Assembly: GCA_964525785.1 (NCBI GenBank)
Contig: CAZGIX010000002.1
Span: forward strand, 1 to 64,000
DNA: 64,000 nucleotides
Reading direction: 5' to 3'
From: JAQBDA01 sp964525785
GTDB taxonomy: Bacteria; Chloroflexota; Anaerolineae; Anaerolineales; UBA4823
Numbering within the stretch: the first letter of the stretch is position 1; each line of letters opens with the position of its first letter. The notes below the pieces were generated by a model. It was not told where the DNA came from, did no database searches, and saw nothing but the letters and a program-made list of their open reading frames with translations. Of this stretch, positions 42,174-51,451 are shown one piece after another. Made by a program: the position numbers and the translations under genes.

Positions 42174-42353
42174 ATGAAATACCAAAAGCTGAACCTTCGG
42201 ATACGCTTCCCATACTTTCTGATGGGTTTACCTCTGGTCGCCGTCGCTGCCGCAAGTTTACTGCCTTTGCGTCCAGTGATCCAACAGGCGCTGATCGGCG
42301 TTGTGTTCCTGTGGATCGGCATAAGCTTCATGATCGGTCTTCCTAATTCGTAA
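42174..42353 (+). CDS. Small two-helix membrane protein in the kdp operon, first
   Basis: A 59-residue protein starting MKYQKLNLRIRFPYF, with two predicted helices (about residues 15-31 and 36-55) and ending GLPNS. GGAG lies eight bases before the ATG at 42174; a GTG just upstream is the alternative. It lies 84 bp after kdpB and 12 bp before the second small gene, all in one direction. It is unlike KdpF, which is already present before kdpA. A role in assembly or regulation of the pump is possible but not shown. Confidence 0.72.
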   Translation: MKYQKLNLRIRFPYFLMGLPLVAVAAASLLPLRPVIQQALIGVVFLWIGISFMIGLPNS

Positions 42354-42365
42354 GGAGCGATATTG

Positions 42366-42560
42366 ATGGATAAGAAGCACTCACGACCAAATTGGTGGAT
42401 TCTATACCTGACCGTCCCATTATTGATCCTTCTCGGTATGTGGGAGGTCAAGGCTACGCTCACACCGAGAGAACACACCGTGTTAGAGCTCATGATCATC
42501 CTGGTTATCTTTGGATTGGCTTGGCTCTGGCTGGATAAAAACGGCAAGTGGTTAATCTGA
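42366..42560 (+). CDS. Small two-helix membrane protein in the kdp operon, second
   Basis: A 64-residue protein with a basic, hydrophilic N-terminus (MDKKHSRPNWW), two helices (about 10-26 and 38-56) separated by a polar turn (KATLTPREH), and a C-terminal WLDKNGKWLI. AAGGAG lies eight bases before the ATG at 42366. It begins 12 bp after the first small gene and ends 18 bp before kdpC. No family was recognised. The strong ribosome-binding site and operon position argue that it is expressed. Confidence 0.75.
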   Translation: MDKKHSRPNWWILYLTVPLLILLGMWEVKATLTPREHTVLELMIILVIFGLAWLWLDKNGKWLI

Positions 42561-42578
42561 TACCCTAAAGGCATTTCC

Positions 42579-43151
42579 ATGTTTACATTGCTGCGACCTG
42601 CATTCGTTATGCTGGTTTTGTTCACCATAGCCACAGGCTTGATCTATCCGTTGGCGGTAACCGCTATCGTCCAAGCCATTTTCCCGAAACAGGCTAATGG
42701 CAGCCTGATCGAGGTGGATGGGCAGTTAGTTGGCTCTGAACTGATCGGTCAGTCTTTCAACGATCCTCGCTATTTCTGGGGACGTCCTTCAGCCACCAGC
42801 CCTTTTCCTTATAGTGCCGCTGCTTCCAGTGGATCGAACCTGGGGCCAACCAATCCGGTGTTGGGAGAGACCATCCTGGAGCGTATCCAGGCGCTTCAGC
42901 TGGCCGATCCAGGCAATACGCAAACTATCCCGGTCGACCTGGTGACGGCTTCCGGCAGCGGGCTAGACCCCCATATCAGTTTGGCAGCCGCACTGTACCA
43001 GATTCCGCGCATCGTGCGAGAGCGCGGCATCTCTGAAGAGCGGCTTAACGCATTGGTAGATGATCACACCAAAGGTCGTCAGCTGGGCATACTGGGAGAG
43101 CCGCGCGTGAATGTGCTCCTGTTGAATCTGGCGTTGGATGGTATAAAATAA
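42579..43151 (+). CDS. kdpC: Potassium-transporting ATPase subunit C
   Basis: The 190-residue KdpC subunit has one N-terminal helix (residues 7-29, FVMLVLFTIATGLIYPLAV) and an extracytoplasmic domain with GSELIGQSFNDPRYFWGRPSA, SGSNLGPTNP and the C-terminal LVTASGSGLDPHISLAAALY. KdpC acts as a catalytic chaperone in the KdpFABC pump. kdpD starts one base after its stop codon. Confidence 0.96.
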   Translation: MFTLLRPAFVMLVLFTIATGLIYPLAVTAIVQAIFPKQANGSLIEVDGQLVGSELIGQSFNDPRYFWGRPSATSPFPYSAAASSGSNLGPTNPVLGETILERIQALQLADPGNTQTIPVDLVTASGSGLDPHISLAAALYQIPRIVRERGISEERLNALVDDHTKGRQLGILGEPRVNVLLLNLALDGIK

Positions 43152-43152
43152 G

Positions 43153-45828
43153 ATGATGGTAGACAAGATTGGCCGCCCTGATCCAGATCAGTTGCTTGCC
43201 CGCGTCCGCGCGGATGAGCCAGATGATCAGCGCGGGCGGCTAAAAATTTTCCTCGGTTATGCAGCCGGCGTCGGAAAAACCTATGCCATGCTGGAGGCCG
43301 CTCACCAACGCCGGCGTGAGGGTGTGGATGTGGTTGTGGGTTATGTTGAAACCCACGGGCGGGTTGAAACCGAGGCCTTCCTGAAGGGTCTGGAGGTGAT
43401 ACCACGGCAAGTCCTGGTGTATCGCAATATCCAGCTCAGTGAATTGGATGTCGATGCTGTCCTGCAACGCCAACCAGGTCTGGTACTGGTGGATGAGCTG
43501 GCGCATACCAATACCCCTGGAGCGCGCCATCCCAAGCGCTATCAGGATGTAGATGATTTACTGGTGGCTGGCATCGACGTCTACACTACCCTGAATATCC
43601 AACATCTGGAGAGCCTGAACGACGTTGTGTCGCAGATCACTGGGGTGCCGATTCGCGAGACTGTCCCTGATAAAGTTATCGATAATGCGGACGATATCGA
43701 GCTGGTCGATTTGCCCCCCGAAGAACTGCTGAACCGGCTGCAAGACGGAAAGGTTTACATACCAGACCAGGCAGCCCGCGCCATACAAAAATTCTTTCGA
43801 AAAGGGAATCTCACAGCCCTGCGCGAGCTTTCTATGCGCCGCGCCGCTGAGCGCATAGACGACCAGATGACTGCCTATATGCAGACCCGCGCCATCCCTG
43901 GACCCTGGGCGGCTACGGAGCGGTTACTGGTGTGCATCAGCCCCAGCTCGCTTGGTGATCGTCTGGTGCGTTCAACGCGCCGGCTGGCGGATGAAGTGAA
44001 CGCCGAATGGCTGGCGGTGTATGTGGAGCCTTCCGGTCGCCCTGGCACCTCCGCCGAAGAACGCCAGCGGGTGAGCAACACGATGCGCCTGGCAGAGGAG
44101 CTAGGCGCTCGAACCCTGATCTTGCCCCTGAGCAGCACCTCCCCTACCGTTGCTGGGACAGTATTGGAATTTGCCCGGCAGCACAACATCACCAAAGTCA
44201 TCGCCGGAAAACCGCTCCGTCCCTTCTGGCAAGATCTACTGCGCGGCTCGATCGTCGATCACCTTATCCGCCACAGTGGAAATATTGACGTCTATGTGAT
44301 CTCAAGCGCACCGCCCGATCAGAAAACCGCGCCTGAAGAAACTGCCTGGCGGCCTCACCGTCCCTGGCGGCGTTATCTGTATAGCCTGCTGTTAGTAGCG
44401 GTGGCGACCGGTCTCAGTCATTTAATTGGATCTGGGATATCACCAACCAACCTGGTGATGATCTATTTATTGGTTGTGGTGGTTACGGCGGTATATCTGG
44501 GTCGCGGCCCAGCCATTCTAGCCTCGGCTGCCAGCGTGCTGGCATTTGATTTTTTCTTCGTGCCTCCCCGACTCACTCTCTCGGTGTCCGATACCGAATA
44601 CCTGCTCACGTTTGCTGGATTATTAATGGTCGGGATTGTGATCAGTTATTTAACGGTGCGCGCGCGCGAACAGGCCGAGGCTGCTCAAAAGCGTGAAGCG
44701 GACACCGCAGCTCTGTATTCCTTATCTCGTGATCTGGCTTCAGCCAACGGCCTGGATATGGTTATAAAGACCATCGTCGTCCATATGGATGAGGCTTTTG
44801 GCAGAGACGCACTTATTTTTTTTCCAGATAAAACGGGTAACCTGCAGTCATACCACCGCGCGCTGGATTATCAGCTGGACGCAACCGAGATAGCCGCCTC
44901 TGTATGGGCTTACCAGCGCGGGGAACCGGCAGGTCGTGGGACCAATACACTCCCGGGGGCCCGAGCAAGGTATGTCCCTTTGAGGGCTTCCGAACGAACC
45001 CTCGGTGTGCTCGGCGCAAAGCCAAAGGCAGAGAGCGTACACCTGACGCCGGACCAGCAACGCCTGCTAGAAGCTTTTGCCAGCCAAACCGCTCAGGCGA
45101 TCGAGCGCGTTCAGCTTGCCGAGCAAGCCCAACAGGCAGAGCTGCTGCATGCAACAGAGAGGCTCCAATCGGCTCTGCTCAACTCGATCTCTCACGACCT
45201 GCGCACTCCTCTGGTCTCGATCACTGGGGCGCTGACCAGCCTGCAGGATAGCGGCATCGCATTGGATGAAGAGATTCGCACCAGCCTGATCGAGACCGCA
45301 CGTCAGGAAGCAGATCGCCTGAACCGCCTGGTTGGCAATCTGCTATCGATGACTCGATTAGAGGGTGGCGCCATTAAAGTGGTACCCACACCCGGAGATG
45401 TTCAAGATGCAATCGGAGCCGCGTTGGAACAGCTCACCGATCGCCTGGGTGACCGTCCAGTCGATATCACCGTGCCGGAAGGCTTCCCTCTGGTGCCGAT
45501 GGATTTCCCCCTGATGGTCCAGGTCCTGGTCAATGTGATTGATAATGCCATCAAATACTCGCCGCCTGGTTCACAGATCGAGATCGAAGCCCGACTGGAA
45601 GAAATTTGGGCCTGCATCACAGTTACCGATCATGGGATCGGTATCCCAGACGAAGATATGGAGCGCGTTTTTGATAAATTCTACCGCGTTCAACGACCCG
45701 ATCAGGTCACAGGAACAGGTCTCGGTTTGGCGATTTGTAAAGGCATTATGGAAGCGCATCATGGGCAGATCGCAGCCCGCCACCAGACAGGCGGTGGCAC
45801 GATCATATCTATGCGACTTCCGGCGTGA
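43153..45828 (+). CDS. kdpD: Osmosensitive K+ channel histidine kinase
   Basis: The 891-residue sensor kinase responds to low K+ and phosphorylates KdpE. The N-terminal KdpD domain has a Walker A GYAAGVGKT (residues 35-43) and VDELAHTNTPG; a universal-stress-protein-like domain follows (about 250-375). Then come four helices (about 400-510, including AILASAASVLAFDFFFVPP), a GAF domain (about 530-670), a HisKA box with the phosphoacceptor His in NSISHDLRTPL, and a HATPase with NVIDNAIKYSP and GTGLGLAICKG. An ATG three bases later could also be the start. It is cotranscribed with the pump and the regulator kdpE. Confidence 0.97.
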   Translation: MMVDKIGRPDPDQLLARVRADEPDDQRGRLKIFLGYAAGVGKTYAMLEAAHQRRREGVDVVVGYVETHGRVETEAFLKGLEVIPRQVLVYRNIQLSELDVDAVLQRQPGLVLVDELAHTNTPGARHPKRYQDVDDLLVAGIDVYTTLNIQHLESLNDVVSQITGVPIRETVPDKVIDNADDIELVDLPPEELLNRLQDGKVYIPDQAARAIQKFFRKGNLTALRELSMRRAAERIDDQMTAYMQTRAIPGPWAATERLLVCISPSSLGDRLVRSTRRLADEVNAEWLAVYVEPSGRPGTSAEERQRVSNTMRLAEELGARTLILPLSSTSPTVAGTVLEFARQHNITKVIAGKPLRPFWQDLLRGSIVDHLIRHSGNIDVYVISSAPPDQKTAPEETAWRPHRPWRRYLYSLLLVAVATGLSHLIGSGISPTNLVMIYLLVVVVTAVYLGRGPAILASAASVLAFDFFFVPPRLTLSVSDTEYLLTFAGLLMVGIVISYLTVRAREQAEAAQKREADTAALYSLSRDLASANGLDMVIKTIVVHMDEAFGRDALIFFPDKTGNLQSYHRALDYQLDATEIAASVWAYQRGEPAGRGTNTLPGARARYVPLRASERTLGVLGAKPKAESVHLTPDQQRLLEAFASQTAQAIERVQLAEQAQQAELLHATERLQSALLNSISHDLRTPLVSITGALTSLQDSGIALDEEIRTSLIETARQEADRLNRLVGNLLSMTRLEGGAIKVVPTPGDVQDAIGAALEQLTDRLGDRPVDITVPEGFPLVPMDFPLMVQVLVNVIDNAIKYSPPGSQIEIEARLEEIWACITVTDHGIGIPDEDMERVFDKFYRVQRPDQVTGTGLGLAICKGIMEAHHGQIAARHQTGGGTIISMRLPA

Positions 45829-45840
45829 GGAGTCCATCCC

Positions 45841-46533
45841 ATGAGCGAGATCGGACAGCGGGTATTGGTGGTGGACGACGAGAATGCCATCCGCCGGTTT
45901 TTACGCGCCGCACTGAATGCGCAGGGATATTTGGTATCAGAAGCTGCGAATGGCTGGGAAGCTATGAATTCAATCATCGCACACCGGCCCGATATCATCA
46001 TCCTGGATTTGGGTCTACCCGATCTGGATGGCGTTGAAGTAACCCGTCGTGTGAGGGAATGGTCGCAAACTCCAATCATTATCTTATCCGTACGGGAGCA
46101 GGAGAGCGATAAGATATCCGCCTTGGATGCGGGCGCGGATGATTATCTGACCAAGCCGTTCAGCACGGGAGAACTGATGGCGCGCATCCGGGTGGCGATC
46201 CGGCGCTCGATGCAGCCCACAGAAGAACCGGTCTTGCAGGTAGATGATCTCCAGATCGATCTCGCCCGGCGGGTGGTGACTGTTAGAGACAAAGAAATCT
46301 CCCTCACACCCACCGAATACGACCTGCTGCGTGTATTGATGCAGAATGCCGGCAAGGTGATCACACACCGCCAATTGCTGCGCAAAGTGTGGGGACCCGG
46401 CTTCGAGTCCGAGCCGCACCTGCTGCGGGTCAATATCAGCAACCTGCGCCGTAAAATTGAGCCTAATCCGACTCGCCCGCACTATATTGTCACCGAGCCG
46501 GGAGTCGGCTACCGCCTGCGCGTCCCGGCTTGA
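45841..46533 (+). CDS. kdpE: KDP operon response regulator KdpE
   Basis: A 230-residue OmpR/PhoB-family regulator. The receiver domain has the acidic pair in VLVVDDENAIRRFL, phosphoacceptor D56 in IIILDLGLPDLDG and the lysine in DYLTKPFSTGEL; the winged-helix C-terminal domain has LTPTEYDLLRVLMQNAGKVITHRQLLRKVWG and YIVTEPGVGYRLR. GAGGAG lies nine bases before the ATG. It is the last gene of the kdp operon and converges with the GH94 gene, ending three bases away. Direct repeats at 38102-38141 are a candidate target. Confidence 0.96.
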   Translation: MSEIGQRVLVVDDENAIRRFLRAALNAQGYLVSEAANGWEAMNSIIAHRPDIIILDLGLPDLDGVEVTRRVREWSQTPIIILSVREQESDKISALDAGADDYLTKPFSTGELMARIRVAIRRSMQPTEEPVLQVDDLQIDLARRVVTVRDKEISLTPTEYDLLRVLMQNAGKVITHRQLLRKVWGPGFESEPHLLRVNISNLRRKIEPNPTRPHYIVTEPGVGYRLRVPA

Positions 46534-46536
46534 TCA

Positions 46537-48948
46537 TTATCCTTGCAGCGTTATTACGATATGGTGCTCTTCACCGCTAACATCCGCCGGGATAAGATTC
46601 CCATCGATCTCCATCCCATCTACGCTCATCCGGACCACTCCCTGGCATAGGTGCTGCGGATTGTGGACGGTGATGTGATAGAGCTTACCCCGGAACCTGC
46701 GCCACACCGAGAAGCCGCTCCATGCTGATGGAATGCACGGGTCGACGCGCAGCCCGGCATATTCGGGACGGATGCCCAGGATCCATTGGGTAGCTGCCTG
46801 GTAGCACCACGAAGCTGTCCCAGTCACCCAGGAATTGCGTCCCAACCCGAACTGGGGATGCTCATCGCCCAAGATGTTCTGGGCATAGGCGTACGGCTCG
46901 CACTCATATACTTCAATCTGGTCGTTCTTACCCACCGGATTGATCTGGGCATAATACTGGTAAGCGCGCTCGCCGTTCCCGAGCAGAGCTTCGGCAATCA
47001 TCGCCCACGGGTTGGGATGCAAGAAGATGCCCCCGTTTTCCTTCGCCCCCGGTGGATAGGTGGTGATGCCACCGTACTTCGGATCATAGCCGTTGAAGCC
47101 GGGCGCAGACAGCTTGATGCCGTATTTCGTATTGAGCCGGGTATAGACGGAATCCATGGCTTTGCGTGCCCGGTCAGGCGAGGCAAAACCGGAGATCACC
47201 GGCCAGGACTGCCCGTTGAGGTAGATCTGCCCGTAGGTGTTCCTGGCTGAGCCGAGCGGCTCCCCCTCTGCGTCGAAGTAGCGCACATACCACTCACCAT
47301 CCCAGGCGACCGCCTCGACGCGGGCTTTCATTTCATCATAATCCGCTTGATATTTGTTAACAGCCGGCACATCGCCCAGATATTCCATCAGGTCGATCAT
47401 CTCCTGCAAGGTCTTGCCGTACAAGTTGGCGGTTAACAAGGACTCTGCGCCTGCCGAAAGGTTAACAGTGTCGTTCCAATCGGCAAAGCCCAGCCGCGGC
47501 AGCCCATGTTGGCCTACATCCTGGCGTGTAAAAGCCAGGGCGCGCTCCAGGTGCTCACGCACTGTACCCCGCTCTATAGCCGCGCCATTTTTATCTTTGT
47601 CATAAAAGGGCACCGATTCTTCCAGCAGGTCGAAATCCCCCGTCTCTTTCAGGTAAGCAATGGTCGCCAGGACACCCCACAGGTGGTCATCGCTGTAGTA
47701 GTGCGGGCGGTCCTCCATTTCCAGCGAGTCCCCCTCATCGGCTTGCAGGGTAAGAGGGTTGAACTGGTGCATGGCAGAGCCATCCCTCTTTTGGAAAGAA
47801 AGCAACACACAGATAAAATCTCTGCCCTCCTGGGGGACAGAGGCAAGCACAGCCATTACATCCTGGGATGAGTCCCGAAAGCCCATCTTGCGTGCACCCA
47901 TACCGATCTGGTAGCTTGAGAGATAGCGCGACCAGGTCTTCGTGATATAGCATTGGCGCGGATTGTGGACATTGAGCATCATGTTCATGCTCTGGTCGGG
48001 CGTTTCGACCTGCAGGGCAGACAGATACTCGTCCCAGAACGTTTTGATCTTTTCGAGCTCTGTCTTTACCAGCTCAGGATCGCGGAAGCGCTGGATATCC
48101 ACCCGGGCTGCATCCAGGTTGCGCGCCTGACCGAGCTGTGTGATCAGCCGGCGGGTCTCGCCGGGCTGGAGCGTCCCCAGAGGAGTGAGCAAAGCAGCAA
48201 TATTATCTCCGCGCATAGCCGGGCGGCTGCTCAACTCGGGTGCGAGCAGGCTCAGAGGCAATTTGAACGTGCCGTATTCATTGCCGCCGAGAAATCTCTT
48301 GCGATCGGTTTCGAATGACGATGCTGGCAGGTTCGAAGTGAAGTAATTGACCTTCGTATCCCGGAACATGAACGGGTATTCCAGCAGGATAGTGAATTCT
48401 CCGTCTGCCGCTGCCCTGCACTGCATCGTCTGCGGCACCCAATCGGCATTGGTGAACTGCAGCAGCGCATCGGGATGGCTGAACTCCACCAGCGGGATGG
48501 CGTCCACTTCGACCGGGGCGCGGCTCAGATTGGTGATCTGGATATCCCGCACTTCGCAGCTGGAGCCCTGCGGCACGAAAATCGTCACCTCTGTGCGCAG
48601 GCTCAAGTATTCTGAGAGGATGCGCGTGTACCCCAGTCCAACACGGCACTCGAAGCGGTCGAGCGGATCGAGCGTCGGGACGAAGAAGGGAGAAAATATG
48701 CGGTAGCCACCGTTCAAGTGCAGGCGCAGGTACAGCGTCTCGCCCTTTAAGTCGGAGGCCGGCAGCTGCTGGATGTAGCGGGTAATGCGGTTAAGGGCAG
48801 GGTCATCTTTGCAGACCAGCGCCCCGCCGGTGTGGTCAACGAATCCGCCGAACTCGAGGGTGCCAATGTAGTTGATCCATTTCACCGGTGTGCGCGGGTC
48901 GGTGATGACGTACTCGCGGTCAGGCCCGTCAAAGTATCCGTTTTTCAT
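46537..48948 (-). CDS. GH94 glycoside phosphorylase, acceptor not assigned
   Basis: An 803-residue inverting phosphorylase of family GH94, related to cellobiose phosphorylase. It starts MKNGYFDGPDREYVITDPRTP, with the beta-sandwich domain to about residue 300, a helical linker and an (alpha/alpha)6 barrel. RLGFADWNDTVNL (about 485-497) carries the catalytic acid; the second Asp, D493, is expected to be that residue. Compared with the neighbouring copy it has DHTGGALVCKDDPALNRITRY in place of the canonical SNTAGGYSFYRDARLRRLTRY, and lacks the CLNLNC segment, so the acceptor probably differs. Its ATG lies two bases after the stop of the other GH94 gene. No signal peptide: it acts on imported sugars. 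Confidence 0.9.
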   Translation of the reverse strand: MKNGYFDGPDREYVITDPRTPVKWINYIGTLEFGGFVDHTGGALVCKDDPALNRITRYIQQLPASDLKGETLYLRLHLNGGYRIFSPFFVPTLDPLDRFECRVGLGYTRILSEYLSLRTEVTIFVPQGSSCEVRDIQITNLSRAPVEVDAIPLVEFSHPDALLQFTNADWVPQTMQCRAAADGEFTILLEYPFMFRDTKVNYFTSNLPASSFETDRKRFLGGNEYGTFKLPLSLLAPELSSRPAMRGDNIAALLTPLGTLQPGETRRLITQLGQARNLDAARVDIQRFRDPELVKTELEKIKTFWDEYLSALQVETPDQSMNMMLNVHNPRQCYITKTWSRYLSSYQIGMGARKMGFRDSSQDVMAVLASVPQEGRDFICVLLSFQKRDGSAMHQFNPLTLQADEGDSLEMEDRPHYYSDDHLWGVLATIAYLKETGDFDLLEESVPFYDKDKNGAAIERGTVREHLERALAFTRQDVGQHGLPRLGFADWNDTVNLSAGAESLLTANLYGKTLQEMIDLMEYLGDVPAVNKYQADYDEMKARVEAVAWDGEWYVRYFDAEGEPLGSARNTYGQIYLNGQSWPVISGFASPDRARKAMDSVYTRLNTKYGIKLSAPGFNGYDPKYGGITTYPPGAKENGGIFLHPNPWAMIAEALLGNGERAYQYYAQINPVGKNDQIEVYECEPYAYAQNILGDEHPQFGLGRNSWVTGTASWCYQAATQWILGIRPEYAGLRVDPCIPSAWSGFSVWRRFRGKLYHITVHNPQHLCQGVVRMSVDGMEIDGNLIPADVSGEEHHIVITLQG

Positions 48949-48950
48949 TT

Positions 48951-51413
48951 CTACCCGATGTAAGCGTCAACCCGGACTTCCTTCGTACCTGCTGGCGGGA
49001 ACGGTACGACCGTCGCCTCTATCGCCCGTCCATCCACGCTCAGATGGATATCGTTTCCCGGCCCCCTGCGCTCGACATGGATGGTGTACTTCACGCCGCG
49101 GAATAAGCGTTCAGCCTCGAAGCCGCTCCATGCCTGGGGTATCACCGGCGCGATGTGCAGCCCATCATAGTCCGGGCGAATGCCCAGGATCCACTGGGTG
49201 ATGGCGACATAGTTCCAGGCTGCTGTACCGGTCAGCCAGGAGTTCTTGGCTTCACCGTGGGTAGGCGCATCGCGCCCGGCGATCATCTGGGCGTAGATGT
49301 ACGGTTCGCAGCGGTGTATCTCGCTGATTCCTTCGCGTGCAGACGGGTTGATGCGCAGGTAGTAATCTAGGGCACGCTCGCCCCTGCCGATCCTGGTTTC
49401 TGCAATCATGATCCACGGATTGGTATGGCAGAATATCCCGGCGTTCTCTTTGTATCCGGGTGGGTAGGAAGAGATCTCGCCCAGGTGCAGGTAGTAGCGG
49501 GTGTACGCAGGTTGGTGCAGCACGATGCCGTGCGGGGTTGCCAGCCTTGCAGCCACCGAATCGAGCGCCTGTTCCGCGCGGCCATCCTCTATCCCCAGGC
49601 CAGCCATCACGCATATACCCTGCGGTTCGATGTAGATCTGGCCCTCGACGCACTCTTCCGAGCCCACCGGCTTCCCAAAATCATCGTAGGCGCGCCGGAA
49701 CCACTCGCCGTCCCAGCCAGCGGCCCAAACGATGCTTTCCATCTCTTGCGCCGACTCGATCAGGTCATCCGCATACTCTCCGTGTCCCTGCCGCCTGGCG
49801 ATCTCGACCATCTCATTGGCTGCCAGGACGAACAGCCCGGCGATGAACACACTCTCGGCAGTCACGCCGTCTTTGTTGGTGGTCGTCTGGAAGGACTGCC
49901 CGGGCGAATCGGAGAAACAGTTCAGGTTCAGGCAGTCGTTCCAGTCAGCCCGACCGATCAACGGCAGTCCGTGCGGACCGATGCGATCCAGCGTGTATTG
50001 GATGGAGCGCTGCAGATGGTCGCAAAGCGGTTTTTCAGTGCCGGGCTGGTTATCATAGAGCGCGGGCTCGTCGAGGATGCCCCAATCGCCCGTCTCTTTG
50101 ACATAGGCTGCCACCGCAAGGATCAGCCAGAGTGGGTCATCGTTGAAACCACCGCCCACGTCGTTGTTGCCGCGTTTAGTCAGCGGTTGGTATTGGTGGT
50201 ATGCGCCTCCACTGGGCAGCTGGGTCGCCGCCAGGTCCAGGATGCGCTGGCGGGCGCGCTCGGGGTCGAGATGCATGAAGCCCAGCAGGTCCTGGTTGGA
50301 ATCGCGAAAGCCCATGCCGCGCCCAATTCCGGATTCAAAGTACGAAGCCGAACGCGAAAAATTGAACGTCACCATTACCTGATAAGCATTCCAGATGTTC
50401 ACCATGCGGTTGACATGCTCATCCGGTGTGGTCACCTGCAACCCCTCCAGCAATCCTCTCCAATAAACCTGAAGCGCCTGGAAAGCGTTTTCGACTGCCT
50501 CGAGGCGCAGATAGTGGGCGATGACCGGTATTACACTGCGCTTATTGATCGTCTGCGATTCCGGCGGGTCGAATTTTGCATCCGTAGGATTTTCGTGATA
50601 CCCCAGGAGGTAGATGACATTTCGCGTCTCCCCTGCCGCCAGGGACAACCTGACATGCTGCGCCCCGACAGGCTGCCAGCCATGCGCAATCGAATTCGAG
50701 AGCTGCCCCGCTTCCACAGCCGCGGGAGTATCCCAACCCCGATAAGGACCCAGGAAAGCTTCACGTTGGGTATCGAAGCCAGCCAGTACCTCCGAACACG
50801 CCAGATAAGCGAAGTGATCGCGGCGCTCGCGGTATTCCGATATGTGGTAGATCACATCGTCAGCGACTTCGACTTCACCAATCGAGTAATTGCGCTGAAA
50901 GTTGGTGGCGTCATCCAGGGCATCCCACAAGCAGAACTCGACCGCTGTAAAGATGGATAAATCCGCCACCTGGGAGCGGTGGTTGGTGAGGCTGAGCTCC
51001 CAGATCTCCAGGTTCTCACCCAGGGGTACAAAATAGCGGATCTGAGCTTCTATACCTGAGGATTCAGATCGAATGGTCGTGTACCCCAGCCCGTGGTGGC
51101 ATTCATATCTATCCAGGCCGGTGCGCACAGGCTGCCAGGTTGGCGACCAAAACAACGGCAGGTCTGAATTGGCAGGGCGATCATCATCGCGCACATAAAG
51201 ACAGCGACCGCCCCAATCCAAAGGCGCATTGTTGTACCGGTAGCGGGTCAGCCTGCGGAGCCTAGCATCTCGATAGAATGAGTAGCCTCCGGCAGTGTTA
51301 GAGATGAGTCCAAAGTAAGCTTCGCAGCCCAGGTAGTTGATCCACGGCAGGGGTGTGTCCGGCCGGGTGATTACATACTCACAGCGCTCATCGTCGAAGT
51401 AGCCAAACTGCAT
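48951..51413 (-). CDS. Cellobiose phosphorylase (GH94)
   Basis: An 820-residue cytoplasmic enzyme that splits cellobiose with phosphate into glucose 1-phosphate and glucose. The N-terminal block ISNTAGGYSFYRDARLRRLT followed by RYRYNN, the RGMGFRDSNQDLLGF motif and LIGRADWNDCLNLNC with the catalytic Asp match characterised cellobiose phosphorylases closely. GGAGG seven bases before the ATG at 51413 (MQFGYFDD) selects that start over an upstream ATG in the frame, which would overlap the GH3 gene. It lies two bases upstream of the second GH94 gene, indicating one transcript. No signal peptide. Confidence 0.92.
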   Translation of the reverse strand: MQFGYFDDERCEYVITRPDTPLPWINYLGCEAYFGLISNTAGGYSFYRDARLRRLTRYRYNNAPLDWGGRCLYVRDDDRPANSDLPLFWSPTWQPVRTGLDRYECHHGLGYTTIRSESSGIEAQIRYFVPLGENLEIWELSLTNHRSQVADLSIFTAVEFCLWDALDDATNFQRNYSIGEVEVADDVIYHISEYRERRDHFAYLACSEVLAGFDTQREAFLGPYRGWDTPAAVEAGQLSNSIAHGWQPVGAQHVRLSLAAGETRNVIYLLGYHENPTDAKFDPPESQTINKRSVIPVIAHYLRLEAVENAFQALQVYWRGLLEGLQVTTPDEHVNRMVNIWNAYQVMVTFNFSRSASYFESGIGRGMGFRDSNQDLLGFMHLDPERARQRILDLAATQLPSGGAYHQYQPLTKRGNNDVGGGFNDDPLWLILAVAAYVKETGDWGILDEPALYDNQPGTEKPLCDHLQRSIQYTLDRIGPHGLPLIGRADWNDCLNLNCFSDSPGQSFQTTTNKDGVTAESVFIAGLFVLAANEMVEIARRQGHGEYADDLIESAQEMESIVWAAGWDGEWFRRAYDDFGKPVGSEECVEGQIYIEPQGICVMAGLGIEDGRAEQALDSVAARLATPHGIVLHQPAYTRYYLHLGEISSYPPGYKENAGIFCHTNPWIMIAETRIGRGERALDYYLRINPSAREGISEIHRCEPYIYAQMIAGRDAPTHGEAKNSWLTGTAAWNYVAITQWILGIRPDYDGLHIAPVIPQAWSGFEAERLFRGVKYTIHVERRGPGNDIHLSVDGRAIEATVVPFPPAGTKEVRVDAYIG

Positions 51414-51451
51414 TGTGCCACCTCCAAGTTTTTTACTCGGTTCTATGGTCA

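Noticed and set aside
42092..42346. 84-codon frame after kdpB
   Set aside because: It has no hydrophobic or family pattern, starts at GTG without a ribosome-binding site and overlaps the better small membrane frame at 42174.
49425..50960. 511-codon plus-strand open frame opposite the cellobiose phosphorylase gene
   Set aside because: It lies entirely antisense to a strongly conserved GH94 gene and shows no recognised domain; long shadow frames are common in GC-rich genes.
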